Assembly (NCBI GenBank): GCA_945643635.1
Contig: CALZFC010000288.1
Location: 1 to 64,000 of the forward strand
DNA from: Allodiplogaster sudhausi
Lineage: Eukaryota > Nematoda > Chromadorea > Rhabditida > Diplogasteridae
DNA: 64,000 nt
Direction of reading: 5' to 3'
Shown: positions 39,712 through 49,529 of the stretch, piece by piece
Position numbering within the stretch: position 1 is the first letter of the stretch
How the letters are laid out: every line of letters starts with the position of its first letter
Position numbers and translations under genes: made by a program
Notes under the pieces: model-generated
What the model was told of the DNA's origin: nothing
Seen by the model: the letters and a program-made list of their open reading frames with translations, nothing else
Databases searched by the model: none

Positions 39712-40037
39712 TGTTGAGTAGATAGTAAATCTACACGTATGTATTATGTACATTAGAATATGAACTCTGTGAGTTCATCTTTAATCGTTGTAGTTTATTG
39801 TTATGTCTACGTGGAATCTTCCTATTGGTCCACGTGTCATTGTCTATTTAGCATAATTGCTTACGTGAGTCTCGCCATTATATATGCGTTAGCCAGCGAG
39901 CTCACCTCACTTCGTTCTCTACTCTCTCTTGTAAGCGGTCGGCCTTCCCTTCTCTCTCATCAATAAACCTCTCTCCGCTTCTCGCCTTGGCTACCCACTC
40001 GCACAAGATCTCTCTCCGTGTCTGGAGATACACAACA
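39712..40037 (+). repeat. 3' LTR of the 3.06-kb element
   Basis: 326-bp copy of the 5' LTR with about two visible substitutions. It is followed directly by the target-site duplicate AATAG (40038-40042). Confidence 0.95.
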
Positions 40038-40042
40038 AATAG

Positions 40043-40944
40043 CACGGCTGTTAGCACTTACTGACAAAGAGAGCATAAAGACAGAGAAGATCCGTGGCAG
40101 GGACGCCTGTCAGTTGTTCTCCCAGACAGCCCGAAGGCCCCTCAAGGGATGAGGTTGTTCCAAGTGCCTGCCAGTTAGTGTGAAGTATCTTTGCGGCCCT
40201 GGATCTCGCCTTCGTCGGTATTTACCATAGAACATCTTAGTTATATCTTTATCACTTACACATACAAGAGCAAGATTGGAATATCAAAGGAGCTAGCTTT
40301 TCAGTGTTCTGGCACAGACCGGCAAGCATTCGGAGCAGCCTCTCCCCTCGGAGGGGCGGGCTGCTCCTCTTCCCTAGCCACGTTACAATACAATTATGGT
40401 TCATAGATTAAGACTGGTCCCTCAGTCATATGTAGAAGATAATTTAATGGCGTTAAGGCATTGTGCGTACGATGCGCTGCTGATAGTGGTCATGATCGAC
40501 GATATCTTGTATATGAAGAATGTTGACGTCGTGCAGACTTCCAACTCACGAATGAGGCACATTGGAATCTCTCTTTAGCATCGGAGAGAGGACGGTTCTT
40601 AGTGAAAAGAGTTAAGCCCTTTTTGCCTACCATTAAATAATTAATAAACAAAGTAGAGTTTTTTTTCTCGGTAGAATATGTACCACATATGTACATACAT
40701 ACATATATACATATGTATATTTATGTAGTATGTATGTATGTACTTAACATTGCATGCATTTTTTTGAAAGATATTATAAAAAAAATACACCTTCGATTTT
40801 CCTGCACATTTTAAGAAGTCGATGTACGCGAGAAGAAGAATGTTGCAGAAGAAGGCTCTGTGTAAGAGAGCAGACCAGGAGAAGGGCAAGGAATGCGATA
40901 CGAATGAAGGGTAGCCCGGCCCCGGATGAGCGAGGGATGGAGAG
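40043..40944. repeat. Degenerate dispersed repeat, no gene
   Basis: No convincing coding region. A GC-rich patch (about 40080-40440, with CTCCCCTCGGAGGGGCGGG) and the segment 40819-40940 (TCGATGTACGCGAGAAGAAG … GAATGAAGGGTAG … GGGATGG) resemble, in the same order and orientation, 58490-58680 and 59884-60040. This suggests remnants of one repeat family. A TATG/CATA-rich simple repeat lies at about 40676-40741. The last four bases, AGAG, may be the left target-site duplicate of the next element. Confidence 0.45.
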
Positions 40945-41417
40945 TATCGCGTCCTCCCTCGGGGGATACTCGAACGGGGAGACGCAAGAGAGAACCTGTG
41001 ATGTAGCGGTAGTTTGTGTTGGTTAACCAAAGAGGGATATTGAAGACAATTTATCAGTTACTTTAAACATACATAGAAAGATATTGAGAAACAGAAAGAG
41101 GAGAAGATCAATTAGACTTGATGACTTGAGATTGATTGATTGAGAGTGAGATTGAGAAAGAGTGAGATTGAGAAAGATTGAGACTGAGAGAGAGAGAGAT
41201 ATACTTGTATTGGGAAGAGTTGGTTGAACTTGAGAGAGAGAATTGAGTAAGGGCGGCAGGGGTGCATTGCCCTGCCGGGTTAGAGTGAGAGTTGAGTCAG
41301 GCCGACTGGGGTGCATTGCCCAGTCGGCTCTCTGTGTGTGTGAGTGCCAGCCGCTCTCCTCTGTCAGGAGAGGGAGAGCTCTGGGGGCGTGGCTTAAAGA
41401 TAAAGGATGCCACGACA
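40945..41417 (-). repeat. 3' LTR of the 10.6-kb element
   Basis: Read on the minus strand it begins TGTCGTGGCATCC and ends CGCGATA. The short inverted ends TGTCG/CGATA deviate from the canonical TG…CA because the element ends in TA. The interior has GA/TC-rich simple sequence and two similar GC-rich stem-forming motifs (GGCAGGGGTGCATTGCCCTGCC and CCGACTGGGGTGCATTGCCCAGTCGG, each given in part). Confidence 0.85.
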
Positions 41418-41428
41418 TCCCCCCCGGA
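41418..41428 (-). other. Polypurine tract of the 10.6-kb element
   Basis: On the minus strand GTCCGGGGGGGA stands directly before the LTR start TGTCGTGG, the expected place of plus-strand priming. This fixes the element's orientation. The roughly 370 bp from here to the end of the last ORF is AT-rich untranslated sequence. Confidence 0.7.
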
Positions 41429-41798
41429 CCCTTATTTCGGGCTCCGGCCGAAAAAGAAAGAAGGTGTATTGAAATTGAAAGTTGAATTTATAGATTGGTG
41501 TTGAGAATTGGTAGAGTTGAATTGTGGGTCAGAAATTGAGTTGTGATAAAGACGGAAAATGAAAGAAATGATACATCTTCGTTAATAGCATGCATGCATA
41601 ATATAACGTCATTTACAATTAATACAATGTCTATAACTTTAATTGAATCATAACAACAACAAAAAATAATAATTAAACGGAGAAGTCGAGTGTCGTCGTC
41701 GAAGTCGTGGCACTTGTGTGGTGTTTGTGTGAGAAGTGATTGTTCATTGTTTTGTGTGATTGTTGATTGTTGATTGGTTATTGGTGATTGATGATTGT

Positions 41799-42050
41799 TC
41801 ATTGAAACATTTGTGGACAGATTGCTTGATTGTGCGGTTCCCCGCATTTTCGGCAGGGTTTGCCGCAGTATGTGTGGGTGCTTTTTAAGCACTGAGGGCA
41901 GGACTTCATCCTTTGAATTAGGAGTGTCCTCCTCTTAAGGGTGGTCACAACTGTGCATGCGTTGCTAAAGTGATGGTTGTTGCAGAAGACGCACGTGATT
42001 TTGTTGTTGCCATTGATTGTCTGAGTGATTTGGTTTGAGTGTGGTGCGGA
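41799..42050 (-). pseudogene. CCHC knuckle cluster, BEL/Pao nucleocapsid-like, in the downstream ORF
   Basis: An open stretch of 83 codons without its own ATG, in the -1 frame relative to the overlapping coiled-coil ORF at 41945-42532. It holds three Cys/His units: CVFCNNHHFSNAC (CX2CX3HX4C), CPQCLKSTHTYC, and CRKCGEPHNQAIC (CX2CX3HX4C). The spacing, including the basic stretch LKRRTLLIQR between the first and second units, is the pattern known from Gag of BEL/Pao retrotransposons. It would bind nucleic acid. It probably is the C-terminal part of the same protein as the coiled-coil ORF, reached by frameshift or separated by a mutation. Its position after integrase is unusual. Confidence 0.7.
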
Positions 42051-42532
42051 TTACATTGGATTGAGTGCAGTGATTGCATGGAGTGTGTGCTTTGAATTGA
42101 TTGTGTGGCTTGAATTGGGTTTGTGGCCTTGATTGCTTTCTTGAGTGCACGGACCTCATTGTTTAGTTCGGTGGTGGCGTCCATCACTGTTTCCAGGGCA
42201 ACGTGTATGAACTGTGACTGCTCATCTCCTTTGACGATGCGAGTGTGTGCATCGCCGATCACTCTTAGAGCATTTGAGCACAAGTCCTCTACTCTGTTGA
42301 TTTGGTTGCATTGTGCATCGAATTTGGCGTTAATCTGTTGTGTGAACAGCGCGAGTTGTTGCTTGATCGTTTCTTGAAGTTGACGGTTGTGGTTGTCCAT
42401 GCTGATTTTGAGGTTTTCCACCTCATTGAACATGTCGTCCAGTGAAGTGTAGACTTCGTCGCCTCTGTTGTCGACATTGGTTGTGTCCGTGATGATGACT
42501 TCATTGTCAGCGACTTCCATGATTTCAGCCAT
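41945..42532 (-). CDS. Accessory ORF downstream of integrase, coiled coil
   Basis: 195 codons, starting MAEIMEVADNEVI. Its ATG overlaps the integrase stop by 8 bp (ATGGCTGA), as in genes translated by re-initiation or coupled reading. Residues about 30-140 have heptad-like hydrophobic spacing (VENLKISMDNHNRQLQETIK … NNEVRALKKAIKA) and probably form a coiled coil. The C-terminus is Gln/Ser/Thr-rich. It is acidic at the N-terminus and has no signal peptide or membrane segment. The next frame continues with the CCHC cluster (41799-42050). Together they resemble a gag-like protein with nucleocapsid knuckles. I do not recognise an exact family. Confidence 0.65.
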   Translation of the reverse strand: MAEIMEVADNEVIITDTTNVDNRGDEVYTSLDDMFNEVENLKISMDNHNRQLQETIKQQLALFTQQINAKFDAQCNQINRVEDLCSNALRVIGDAHTRIVKGDEQSQFIHVALETVMDATTELNNEVRALKKAIKATNPIQATQSIQSTHSMQSLHSIQCNPHHTQTKSLRQSMATTKSRASSATTITLATHAQL

Positions 42533-43478
42533 CTAAACGAGACTTGGAATATTGCTTGAGTCTGTTTGAATGGACAGTTGTTGTTTTGCGTCCATTTTTG
42601 ATTTTGATTGTGATATTTGGATTTTCGATTGCGATGATCTCAAACGGTCCTGTATAGGATGGTGATAACTTGTTTGATTTCGCATGGTTGTCTAGTAAAA
42701 CTAGATCTCCTACCTTGAATTTGTGCTCTTTTGTTTGATTATATTTGTTGTAAGCTTGTTGATTTTGAGCATTGGTTACGGCAATGTTGATTTCCGCAAC
42801 TGAATGAGCTTGTAATAGACTTCGTTGTAGTACTTGCTTGTACTCATTTGGATCTCGATATGTTTGTGGAATCGCTAATTGCGAGGTTTGTGGTAGTCTT
42901 GGAATTCTTCCAAACACTAGGAGAGCTGGTACTTCTCCTGTTGTTCGGTTTTGTTTGTTGTTGAGCATAAAGGCGATAGCCTCTACATGTTGAGCCCAGT
43001 CGATATCGAGGTCGACTGTATAAGCCTTGATTGCAGTGACGACAGTTTGTACATATTGTTCTGCTTGAGCGTTTGCTTGTTGATGAAAAGGCGTACTCGT
43101 TCTGTGTTTTGCTTGGAGAATCGAGCATACCTCTTCGAATGTTTTTGACTTGAGATTAGTTCCAGAGTCTGAAACTATTCTTTGTGGTGCGCCGTGTACG
43201 TATATTACACGCTTAAGAAAAGCAGTAGCTACCGTTTCGGCTTTTTGATCAAACATTGGAGTTAAAATTGTGAATTTTGTGAAAGCACATACAGTGATGA
43301 GAATGAGCTTTTCACCAGTAATTGCTTGTGGAAATGGTCCAATTATGTCGATATGACATGTTTGGAATGGTGCATTGCTTAATACAACATCGCCATGAGG
43401 TTGTTTTTGTTGGATTGGTTGTTTGATTCGTTGACAAGCATCACATGTCTTGACTATTTCTTGAACAGTGTTGTTCAT
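42525..43478 (-). pseudogene. pol: Integrase, catalytic core and C-terminal part
   Basis: Starts within the zinc-binding domain (CDACQRIK, the CX2C of HHCC). The core follows with CHIDIIGPF (first Asp), RIVSDSGTNLKS (second Asp) and HQQANAQAEQYVQ (the Glu), so the DDE triad is present. The C-terminal part has FKVGDLVLLDN and KLSPSYTGPFEII, the GPF/Y module typical of Gypsy-type integrases. The N-terminal His residues are in the preceding frame, and a 1-bp change near 43488 separates the two. The enzyme inserts element DNA into the host genome. The stop overlaps the start of the downstream accessory ORF. Confidence 0.9.
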
Positions 43479-44030
43479 ATTGGGCAGTAGAAATTTGTTT
43501 CTACTGTTGATTTTGTTCGGTTGATTCCTTGATGACCTCCTTCAACCAGGTCATAATGATAGAATCGAACAATTTGTTCTTGTAATTCCTTTGAGGGAAT
43601 TGCTAACTTTGGTTTGTTTTTGATTTGGACGTAAATTGTGTCATTGAAAAGAGTGGCATTTTGGTAATGCTTATTGGAGATTGATATATTGGCTAAAATA
43701 GCATTTTTGATAGCAGCAAGATGTTCCTCTTGTGCCTTTTGAATTGCTTGCATTGTTGGAAGGGTAATTGGAACTTTTGGTTGGTTGCTTGTTGTTAACG
43801 GATTTGTTACTGGATATCTTGACAGAGCATCCGCAACAGTGTTCCATTTGCCTGGTCGGTATTGAATTTCTAAATCGTATGCTTGAAGTACGATTTGAAA
43901 TCTTGCCATTCGGCCAGTGAGTGTTGAACTTGTAAGCAGGGTACGAAGACTTGAGTGGTCCGTATATAGCATTGTTTTTGCTCCAGTGATATACGGATGA
44001 AACTTTGAAACGGCAAATACTAGCTTCCAG
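43475..44030 (-). pseudogene. pol: RNase H C-part and integrase zinc-binding N-part
   Basis: Open frame with YTDHSSLRTLL and WNTVADALSR (RNase H C-terminal motif of Gypsy elements), then HYDLVEGGHQGINRT, whose two His residues are the HH of the integrase HHCC motif. It is out of frame with the RT/RNase H N-part upstream (frame change near 44020-44035) and with the integrase core downstream (near 43488). These breaks show the copy is decayed. Confidence 0.88.
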
Positions 44031-45018
44031 CTCTACTGCTACGTATCGTTGTTCGTGTTTGTTGAGTAGCCTTGAAGCGAATGCAACAGCGTGCATTCCA
44101 TTGTCGTCGTTTTGCATTAAGGCTGCTCCTAAGCCTTTTGTACTTGCGTCAGTGTGAATGACGTATGGTTTTCCAACCATAGGAGCTTGTAAAATTGGAT
44201 TCTTGAGCAATTTTGACTTAATTTCATCAAATGCTTGTTGTTGTTCTTGATCCCACTTAAATGATGCCTCATCTTTGGAAGCAGCATATAAGGGGTTTGC
44301 AATTGTTGCGAAATTTGCAATATACCTTCTGAAATAACCAGCGGCTCCTAAAAAGGATTTGATGCCTTTGGCTGTTTCAGGTATTGGAAACTTGTGGATT
44401 GCAAGTGTTTTGTCAGGATCTGGTCTACTTCCTTGAGCATTGAGGATTAGTCCAAGGTATTTGATCTCGGACTGTGCAAGATGACATTTGCTTGCTTTGA
44501 GTTTCAAGCCAGATGACTTGATTCTGGTGAGTAATTCGTCCAGATCTTGAAAGTGTTGATTGATTGATTTGCTTGCTACGATAATGTCATCAATATAGAC
44601 AAGGCAACACGCCCTCATTTGTTTAAGGACGTCATTCATGACTCTTTGAAACGTAGCTGGTGAACCACTAAGGCCCATTGCCAGTACTTTGAATTGAAAT
44701 TGACCAAGATGTGATGAAAATGCTGTTTTGTGACGGTCCTTTGGAGCGATTGGAATTTGAAAGAAACCGCTTGTCAAATCGAAGCAAGAGAAAATTAAAT
44801 TTCCTCCTGCGATATCGATTTGTTCTTCAATGTTTGGGATTATTTGAACAGTCTTGATTGTGATTTTGTTGAGACCTCTGTAGTCTACACAAAATCTTGT
44901 GTCGCCTGATTTCTTCTGAACCAGCACAATAGGTGCGGAAAACACGCTGTGCGCTGGCTCAATCAGATCATCCTTGAACATTGCTTGAATTTGTTTGCGA
45001 ACTTCCTCTTTCTTTTAG
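44020..45018 (-). pseudogene. pol: Reverse transcriptase and RNase H N-part
   Basis: Reverse transcriptase with SAPIVLVQKKSGDTRFCVDY, FSCFDLTSGFFQIPI (motif A), MGLSGSPATFQRVM and CLVYIDDIIV (YIDD active site), then the connection domain (KSFLGAAGYFRRYI) and RNase H start (YVIHTDASTKGLGAAL). In the frame of this ORF an in-frame TAA lies at about 45016-45018, just upstream of KKEEVRKQI. The frame preceding it is shifted again relative to the protease. The RT copies element RNA into DNA in the cytoplasmic particle. The sequence is clearly Gypsy-type. Confidence 0.92.
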
Positions 45019-45102
45019 AGAGGTAGTCGATATGGTGCTCTTGCGACCGGTTTTGAGTTTGGAATCAAGTCGATTGAATGATCAACTTTTCCTTTGTATT
45101 TT

Positions 45103-46065
45103 TCAAATGGCTTGTCCGGCATTGAAAAAGCATCTTTTATGTTTTTGAATAAGTTGAAGTAATCTTGTCTTATCTTTCTCGTCCAGCATTGATTTGCTTA
45201 AGTTGATGTCGTTGACTGGAGAGTAATTGTTGTTTGGTTGAGGTAGAAAATTTGGAATATCGAGTTTTAAATCATCTCGATCTTCAGGTTGAATTGTTGA
45301 GTTGGTCATTGAAAAGAAAATTGGATAGTTTGTTGGTCTTGTTGCTGTACATTCTGCAACTCCAATTACAGTTCCTTTGAAGAGTTTGATAGGCACTGGA
45401 GAAGGATTCAAGATACGCATTGGTACGGTACCTTGACTTGTTGCATTGCACAGTATTTTCCCAATTGAAATGGGTTCTTCTTGCGTAAAACCTTGAATTT
45501 GAAGATCCCATTGGGATGGTAGAGGCTCATCTAGTGATCCCTCTATCATATTGTCTGAGTTTGGTGGAATCGTGATGTCTTGAAGAATAGATACTTCATA
45601 ACTTGGTTGAAGATTGTGTACTTCTTCTGGTATTTGAGAAGGTTTGAGAGTTTGAATAGTACTTCTACCAATTTTGATTGAGTTTTGGTTAATGTCAATA
45701 ATGACCTTTGCTTGAATTGCTTTGAGAAAGTCTAAACCCAAAAGAATATCTGCGGGACAGTGTTCGTCCGCTGAAATTTCAATTGGCATTTTGACAATGC
45801 TATTGCCGATTAAGATCACTCCTTCTATTGATCCAATGAAGGGTAGTGATGTTTTGTTGGCAGTAATTGCACGTTGTTTGATTGAAGGATTGATATGAGA
45901 ATCACTTGGGTTGATTTTTGATTCTTTTATGTACATAACTGTGGAACCTGTATCCAATAAAGCTATACATAGGACATTGTTTGTATGAATTGGGAATAGC
46001 AAAGTACAATTTCTTTCTTCACAATCAGACATTTGCGACAGAACGAACAAGGTTTGTTCTCGCAT
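45103..46065 (-). pseudogene. pol: Retroelement aspartic protease
   Basis: 320 codons. The active-site motif is LLDTGSTVMYI around residue 36, and the second core motif is DILLGLDFL around residue 110, as in pepsin-like retroviral proteases. The rest is the linker to RT. Its first 41 bp overlap the end of the envelope-like ORF in a different frame. The frame ends at 45103 a few codons before the conserved RT N-terminal region, which continues in another frame. The protease would cleave the element's polyproteins. Confidence 0.85.
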
Positions 46066-47368
46066 GTCGTGAGAGTGAGCGTGTTCTTGGCTTTGGTCTT
46101 GAGATTGTTGCGTAGAATTCAGGTGATTCCGATCTTGATAATTGAATTGGGGTTTGTTGTCGCTGTGTGGTACGAAAGGAATGGCGTTTTTGGTTTCCTT
46201 CGTCGACAGCTGTGTCGTCTTTTGACTCTTGATTTTGTGATTGACTTGGTGGTGGCGGCGCTGGTCGTACAGGCGCCGGAGAAATTGATTGAATTTGTCT
46301 CATGATTGGCATTGAAATACTTCTTGTTGCTTCTAAGGTTGCGGCAAATTCAGCCATGCTTCCTCGGCGTTGCATGTGCAACAATGACATGACTGCTTGT
46401 AATGGTCTTTCGATCATTTCTGACGTACGATATACTCGGCAGAATGCAAATGCCATTGTTGTGATTGCTCCGATTGTAACAATTGCCAGAAATATGTACC
46501 GGGCAAATCTGAGTGTATCGTCAATTGAAGAAGTGATTTTGCTTGAGACATGTTTTGAAAGATCCGTCGCAGTACTTCCCAAGCTTGCGGCGATTTTCTC
46601 AAAATCATCGGTTGCCTCTTGCTCAGTTTGCATTGGAGCACAGTTCATGAATTTTGAGAATTGCTTATTGTTGACGCTTTTGCGGAGAATTTGAAGAAGA
46701 GTTGTTGTTTGAACTTGTCCGTGCGACAGTAGTGGAGGGGCTTCAAAGATCATGTTTGAAATTGGAGCGAATTGTTGCTCGTATTGGTTTGAGAAGGATT
46801 GGACTCTAACCGGACCGTATTCCGATCTCCATCCCATGCTTGGATCTTTGAAAACAGCTCCACCATGAACTGAGCAATCTTGAGTGACACTGTGCGTGAC
46901 CAAGTCTTGAGTGCCTGGTTGAATAAAGTAGAGTGCTCCATGTGCCCAGACAGGTGTCATCGCATAGCATTTATCTCCGACTTTGCGAGACCACATGACC
47001 GCTTCCACTTTGATTTGCTTGCATTTGTAATCAGCAATTGCTTCTCCTTTCAGTTCAGCAATTATATCGTCTCGCTGTAACAATGCTCGCATTCCCAAAG
47101 TGTTGTCGATGCGGATCAGTGCTAAGATCATTGAGTTGTCGAGGTTCTGCATGTTGCAGAACTTCTGCCACGTGGAAAAGAAACTTTTGTTAAGTTCTGT
47201 TTCCAACTTGGTTGCGAGAAATTGAATTTTAGCCATCATCTCGACATAGCTGGGATCTTTGGGATTGATTGGTTCGATTAGAAGAACATATTGTCCTTCT
47301 TCAATCTTGAATGGTACTTGTCGTTTGGCTCTGCGGATTCTATTTGCATTTGACTGCCAATCTTCCAC
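46025..47368 (-). pseudogene. Envelope-like glycoprotein, C-terminal part with membrane anchor
   Basis: 447 codons. Near the N-terminus is a dibasic/tetrabasic cluster, RIRRAKR, compatible with furin-type cleavage. A Cys-containing ectodomain follows (for example CSVHGGAVF, YKCKQIKVEAVMWSRK), then one strong hydrophobic segment ARYIFLAIVTIGAITTMAFA around residue 285-310. A basic, Pro/Ser-rich tail of about 140 residues comes last. This order fits the membrane-anchored subunit of a class I type or similar viral fusion glycoprotein, but I cannot assign a family from sequence alone. It is in a different frame from the upstream part at 47278-47982. It lies between gag and protease, not after integrase. 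Confidence 0.6.
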
Positions 47369-47982
47369 ATTTGATGAAGCTTTTGAGGATTGACTTTCTT
47401 TTGAATGAGGTTAAGTTCCTCTGTGAGACTCTCATCCTCGAAATGTTCGTTCTGAGCAGCGAGTCTGTCTAGAATCTCAATTGTTTGAAGTTTGCTTGGA
47501 TGTTTTTCAATCCATTGATCTAACGAGTACAGATTGTCATCTCCTGTGATTGATATGGCATATCCGTTGTTTGATTGAAATATGCGCTGTGGCATTGATG
47601 AGCATGGAGCTGGAGTGCTTCTATTGTCAATCTTGAGTGCATATTGAATATCTTCAATCATGATGAGTGGTGGTTTGATTTGAGCTAGGTATTGACCAAT
47701 ATACTTGAATTGGCAGGTGTGTGCCATTGAGGCATTCCACATAAGAGTGCCTTGTGGAGTTGAGCATTTTCCAGATGATGCACTGCATCCTCCAGTATCA
47801 GCGAGGTTTGAAGTGATTGGATCAGTTGCGAGAACTTCTCCTTGTTCAAGAACGTAGTCAGCCTCAGACGTGCATTTCTTGCCAAATATGGGAAAATCAA
47901 AACCTTTTGTATTGTTGGTTCGCCAGAGTTGATTGTTGACTTCGTACAGTTTTTGACCTTCTATCTCTTTGTTTTTGATCAT
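47278..47982 (-). pseudogene. Envelope-like glycoprotein, middle part
   Basis: 234 codons in the same frame as the gag-containing ORF upstream, separated from it by a single TAA (47983-47985) followed immediately by ATG. It is Cys-rich (GKKCTSEAD, GGCSASSGKCSTPQ, HTCQFKY, APCSSM) with N-glycosylation sequons (NAS, NRS), as expected of an extracellular domain. A frame change inside the overlap 47278-47368 leads into the membrane-anchored part. The single stop might allow readthrough or be a decay mutation. Confidence 0.6.
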
Positions 47983-49386
47983 TTATTCGCATGTTTGGTA
48001 CGGGATCGTTATGATTGATTCCGTTTGCGACAATACTTTGAGTGAGACAAAGAGGTAGCTTTGCGTGCAAACAGTACGAAGAATTGCATAGCACAGGTGT
48101 GCTTGAGAATTTGGCATTGATGTTTCCGGCGCAAAGAGTGAGACATTTGCCAGGGTCATTGATGTCGGTGTTTGTTCATTGCATTCTTGAATTTGCAATT
48201 CCATCAGGAATCCTTGTCGTCCAGTTCCACATATCTGATATGCGGAAGTTGGTGCTATCATTGCACAAAGCAGTGCAAGTATGCAGCAGCTAGTAGGAAA
48301 GAATTGTAGTGATTTTGGTTGATTGGATGAGTTAGACTTGTTATCCTCCTCTTGTGTCACATGATACACTTGTGGTCGATTCCGTTGTTTGTTATTCTGT
48401 GGAGTTTGATTTTGTCTGTTTGATTGTGGTGGCAGTGCAATGGCCAATTGTTGAGGGTACCGCATGATAGGCTGCGGTGGCTGTCTCCATGGGTTTCGGT
48501 ATCCGGTGTTTGGATGTCCATACCACGGAAATCGTTGATTTTGCGCATAGTTGGGCATGGTCTGCCTTGGTGTGTACCATGGCATCGGTTGCCTATACGG
48601 TGCTCTCATGAAATGAGACGGGGGAATCCATTGGTTTGATGGTCGTTGCCATCTGTTTTGAATGTTGAAGTATTTTGGAGGCTTGTTTATATTGAATTGT
48701 CTGCCTGAATTGAATGGTCTGACGTTATGTTGAACAGACTTTCGTGGAAAAGTGTTAACAGCATTGCATTGATTGTTGAATTGTTTTTTTTTTTTCGTTT
48801 CCAACTTTGAGAATTCTTCTCGAAGTTTTTCGATTTCAGCTTGCTGGTTTGAAATATGATCCTTTGATTGTTGCATTTGCTCTACTTGGAGGAATTGATC
48901 TTCAAGGATTGCATCCTTGATGGCTTCAGTCATTGAATTGTAGTTTCTTCGCATTATTTTCTTGCGAAGAGGTTGTGGTAAACCATTACGGAAATGGAAA
49001 AGTGCGATTGGTAAAGCTGATTGTTGATCAAAAGCTTCTTTTGCGGTATTCAGTACTCGCATACCGAATTGATCAATTGTTTCGTTGTTGAACTTTTGTA
49101 TAGTTTGAAGTCTGAGTTGTTGCAGTTGAGAGTTGTTTTGTGCTGGGAATTCTGTGCGAAGAGAGGCTTTGAGTTGAGTCCTTTCTTTGACATCTTGAGG
49201 AAGACCCTTGTATACTTCCTTGGCCCAGCCTCTAAGGCATGATGCAAAGACTGCGGGAGAGTCGTCGTCAGCTAGCAAGCGTGCAGCTGCTGCGAGTTGA
49301 AAGTTTGCCAGGAATTCATTGCAGTTTTCCTCGGGTGAACCGTGAAAAATTGGAAGTTGAATGTCAGAAGCTTTGATTGAGCCCAT
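47983..49386 (-). pseudogene. gag: Gag fused in frame to the start of an envelope-like region
   Basis: 467 codons. Residues about 10-175 are a retrotransposon Gag domain (LPIFHGSPEENCNEFLANFQ, LPQPLRKKIMRRNYNSM). A short coiled coil follows, then an unusual Asn/Gln/Pro/Arg/Trp/Tyr-rich stretch of about 150 residues with no CCHC knuckle. Around residue 365 comes a hydrophobic, signal-like segment (SCCILALLCAMIAPTSAYQ) followed by a Cys-rich region (ICGTGRQGF, IQECNEQ, LCYAILRTVCTQ). Direct fusion of Gag with an envelope start is odd; either a splice or processing step separates them, or decay removed the boundary. A stop lies three codons upstream of the ATG in this frame. Confidence 0.75.
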
Positions 49387-49389
49387 GAT

Positions 49390-49529
49390 CTTTCATTTGC
49401 ATGTGTATTGTCATCGAATTCCCTTTTGAATTCGCTATTGTCTTGTTTGACTTGATTGAGCTCGCTTTGGAGCGCTCGGACTTTGCTGCGAAGATCGCGC
49501 AAATTTGCGTCTTCATCGTCCGATGACAT
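49390..49529 (-). pseudogene. Gag N-terminal coiled coil in the preceding frame
   Basis: An ATG at 49529 starts MSSDDEDANLRDLRSKVR, followed by an acidic/basic heptad-like stretch typical of the N-terminus of Gypsy Gag proteins. The frame differs from the Gag core ORF and overlaps its start. It is probably the true beginning of Gag, separated by a small frame change near 49390-49420. In-frame sequence upstream to 49883 is low-complexity leader and unlikely to be translated. Confidence 0.55.

Larger units (their letters stand above)
36976..40037 (+). mobile_element. Internally deleted Gypsy-type LTR retrotransposon (3.06 kb)
   Basis: A complete LTR-to-LTR insertion. Two 326-bp LTRs beginning TGTTGAG and ending ACACAACA enclose a primer-binding site, gag, CCHC knuckles, protease and the start of RT. 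It is flanked by the 5-bp direct repeat AATAG (36971-36975 and 40038-40042). The two LTRs differ at about two positions, which suggests a young insertion. RT is cut off right after GGKFFS, and RNase H and integrase are missing, so the element is non-autonomous. Two reading-frame changes interrupt the remaining coding part. It belongs to the Metaviridae (Gypsy) type, with knuckles similar to invertebrate K02A2.6-like polyproteins. Confidence 0.95.

Noticed and set aside
40396..40578. MIDDILYMK as a possible RT active-site relic
   Set aside because: The surrounding residues show no other RT motif, so the match is too short.
41023..41504. Plus- and minus-strand open frames in the LTR and in GA-rich DNA (also at 51180-51441)
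   Set aside because: They lie in LTR and simple-sequence DNA, give Ser/Leu-rich or Arg/Glu-rich low-complexity products and have no homology signal.
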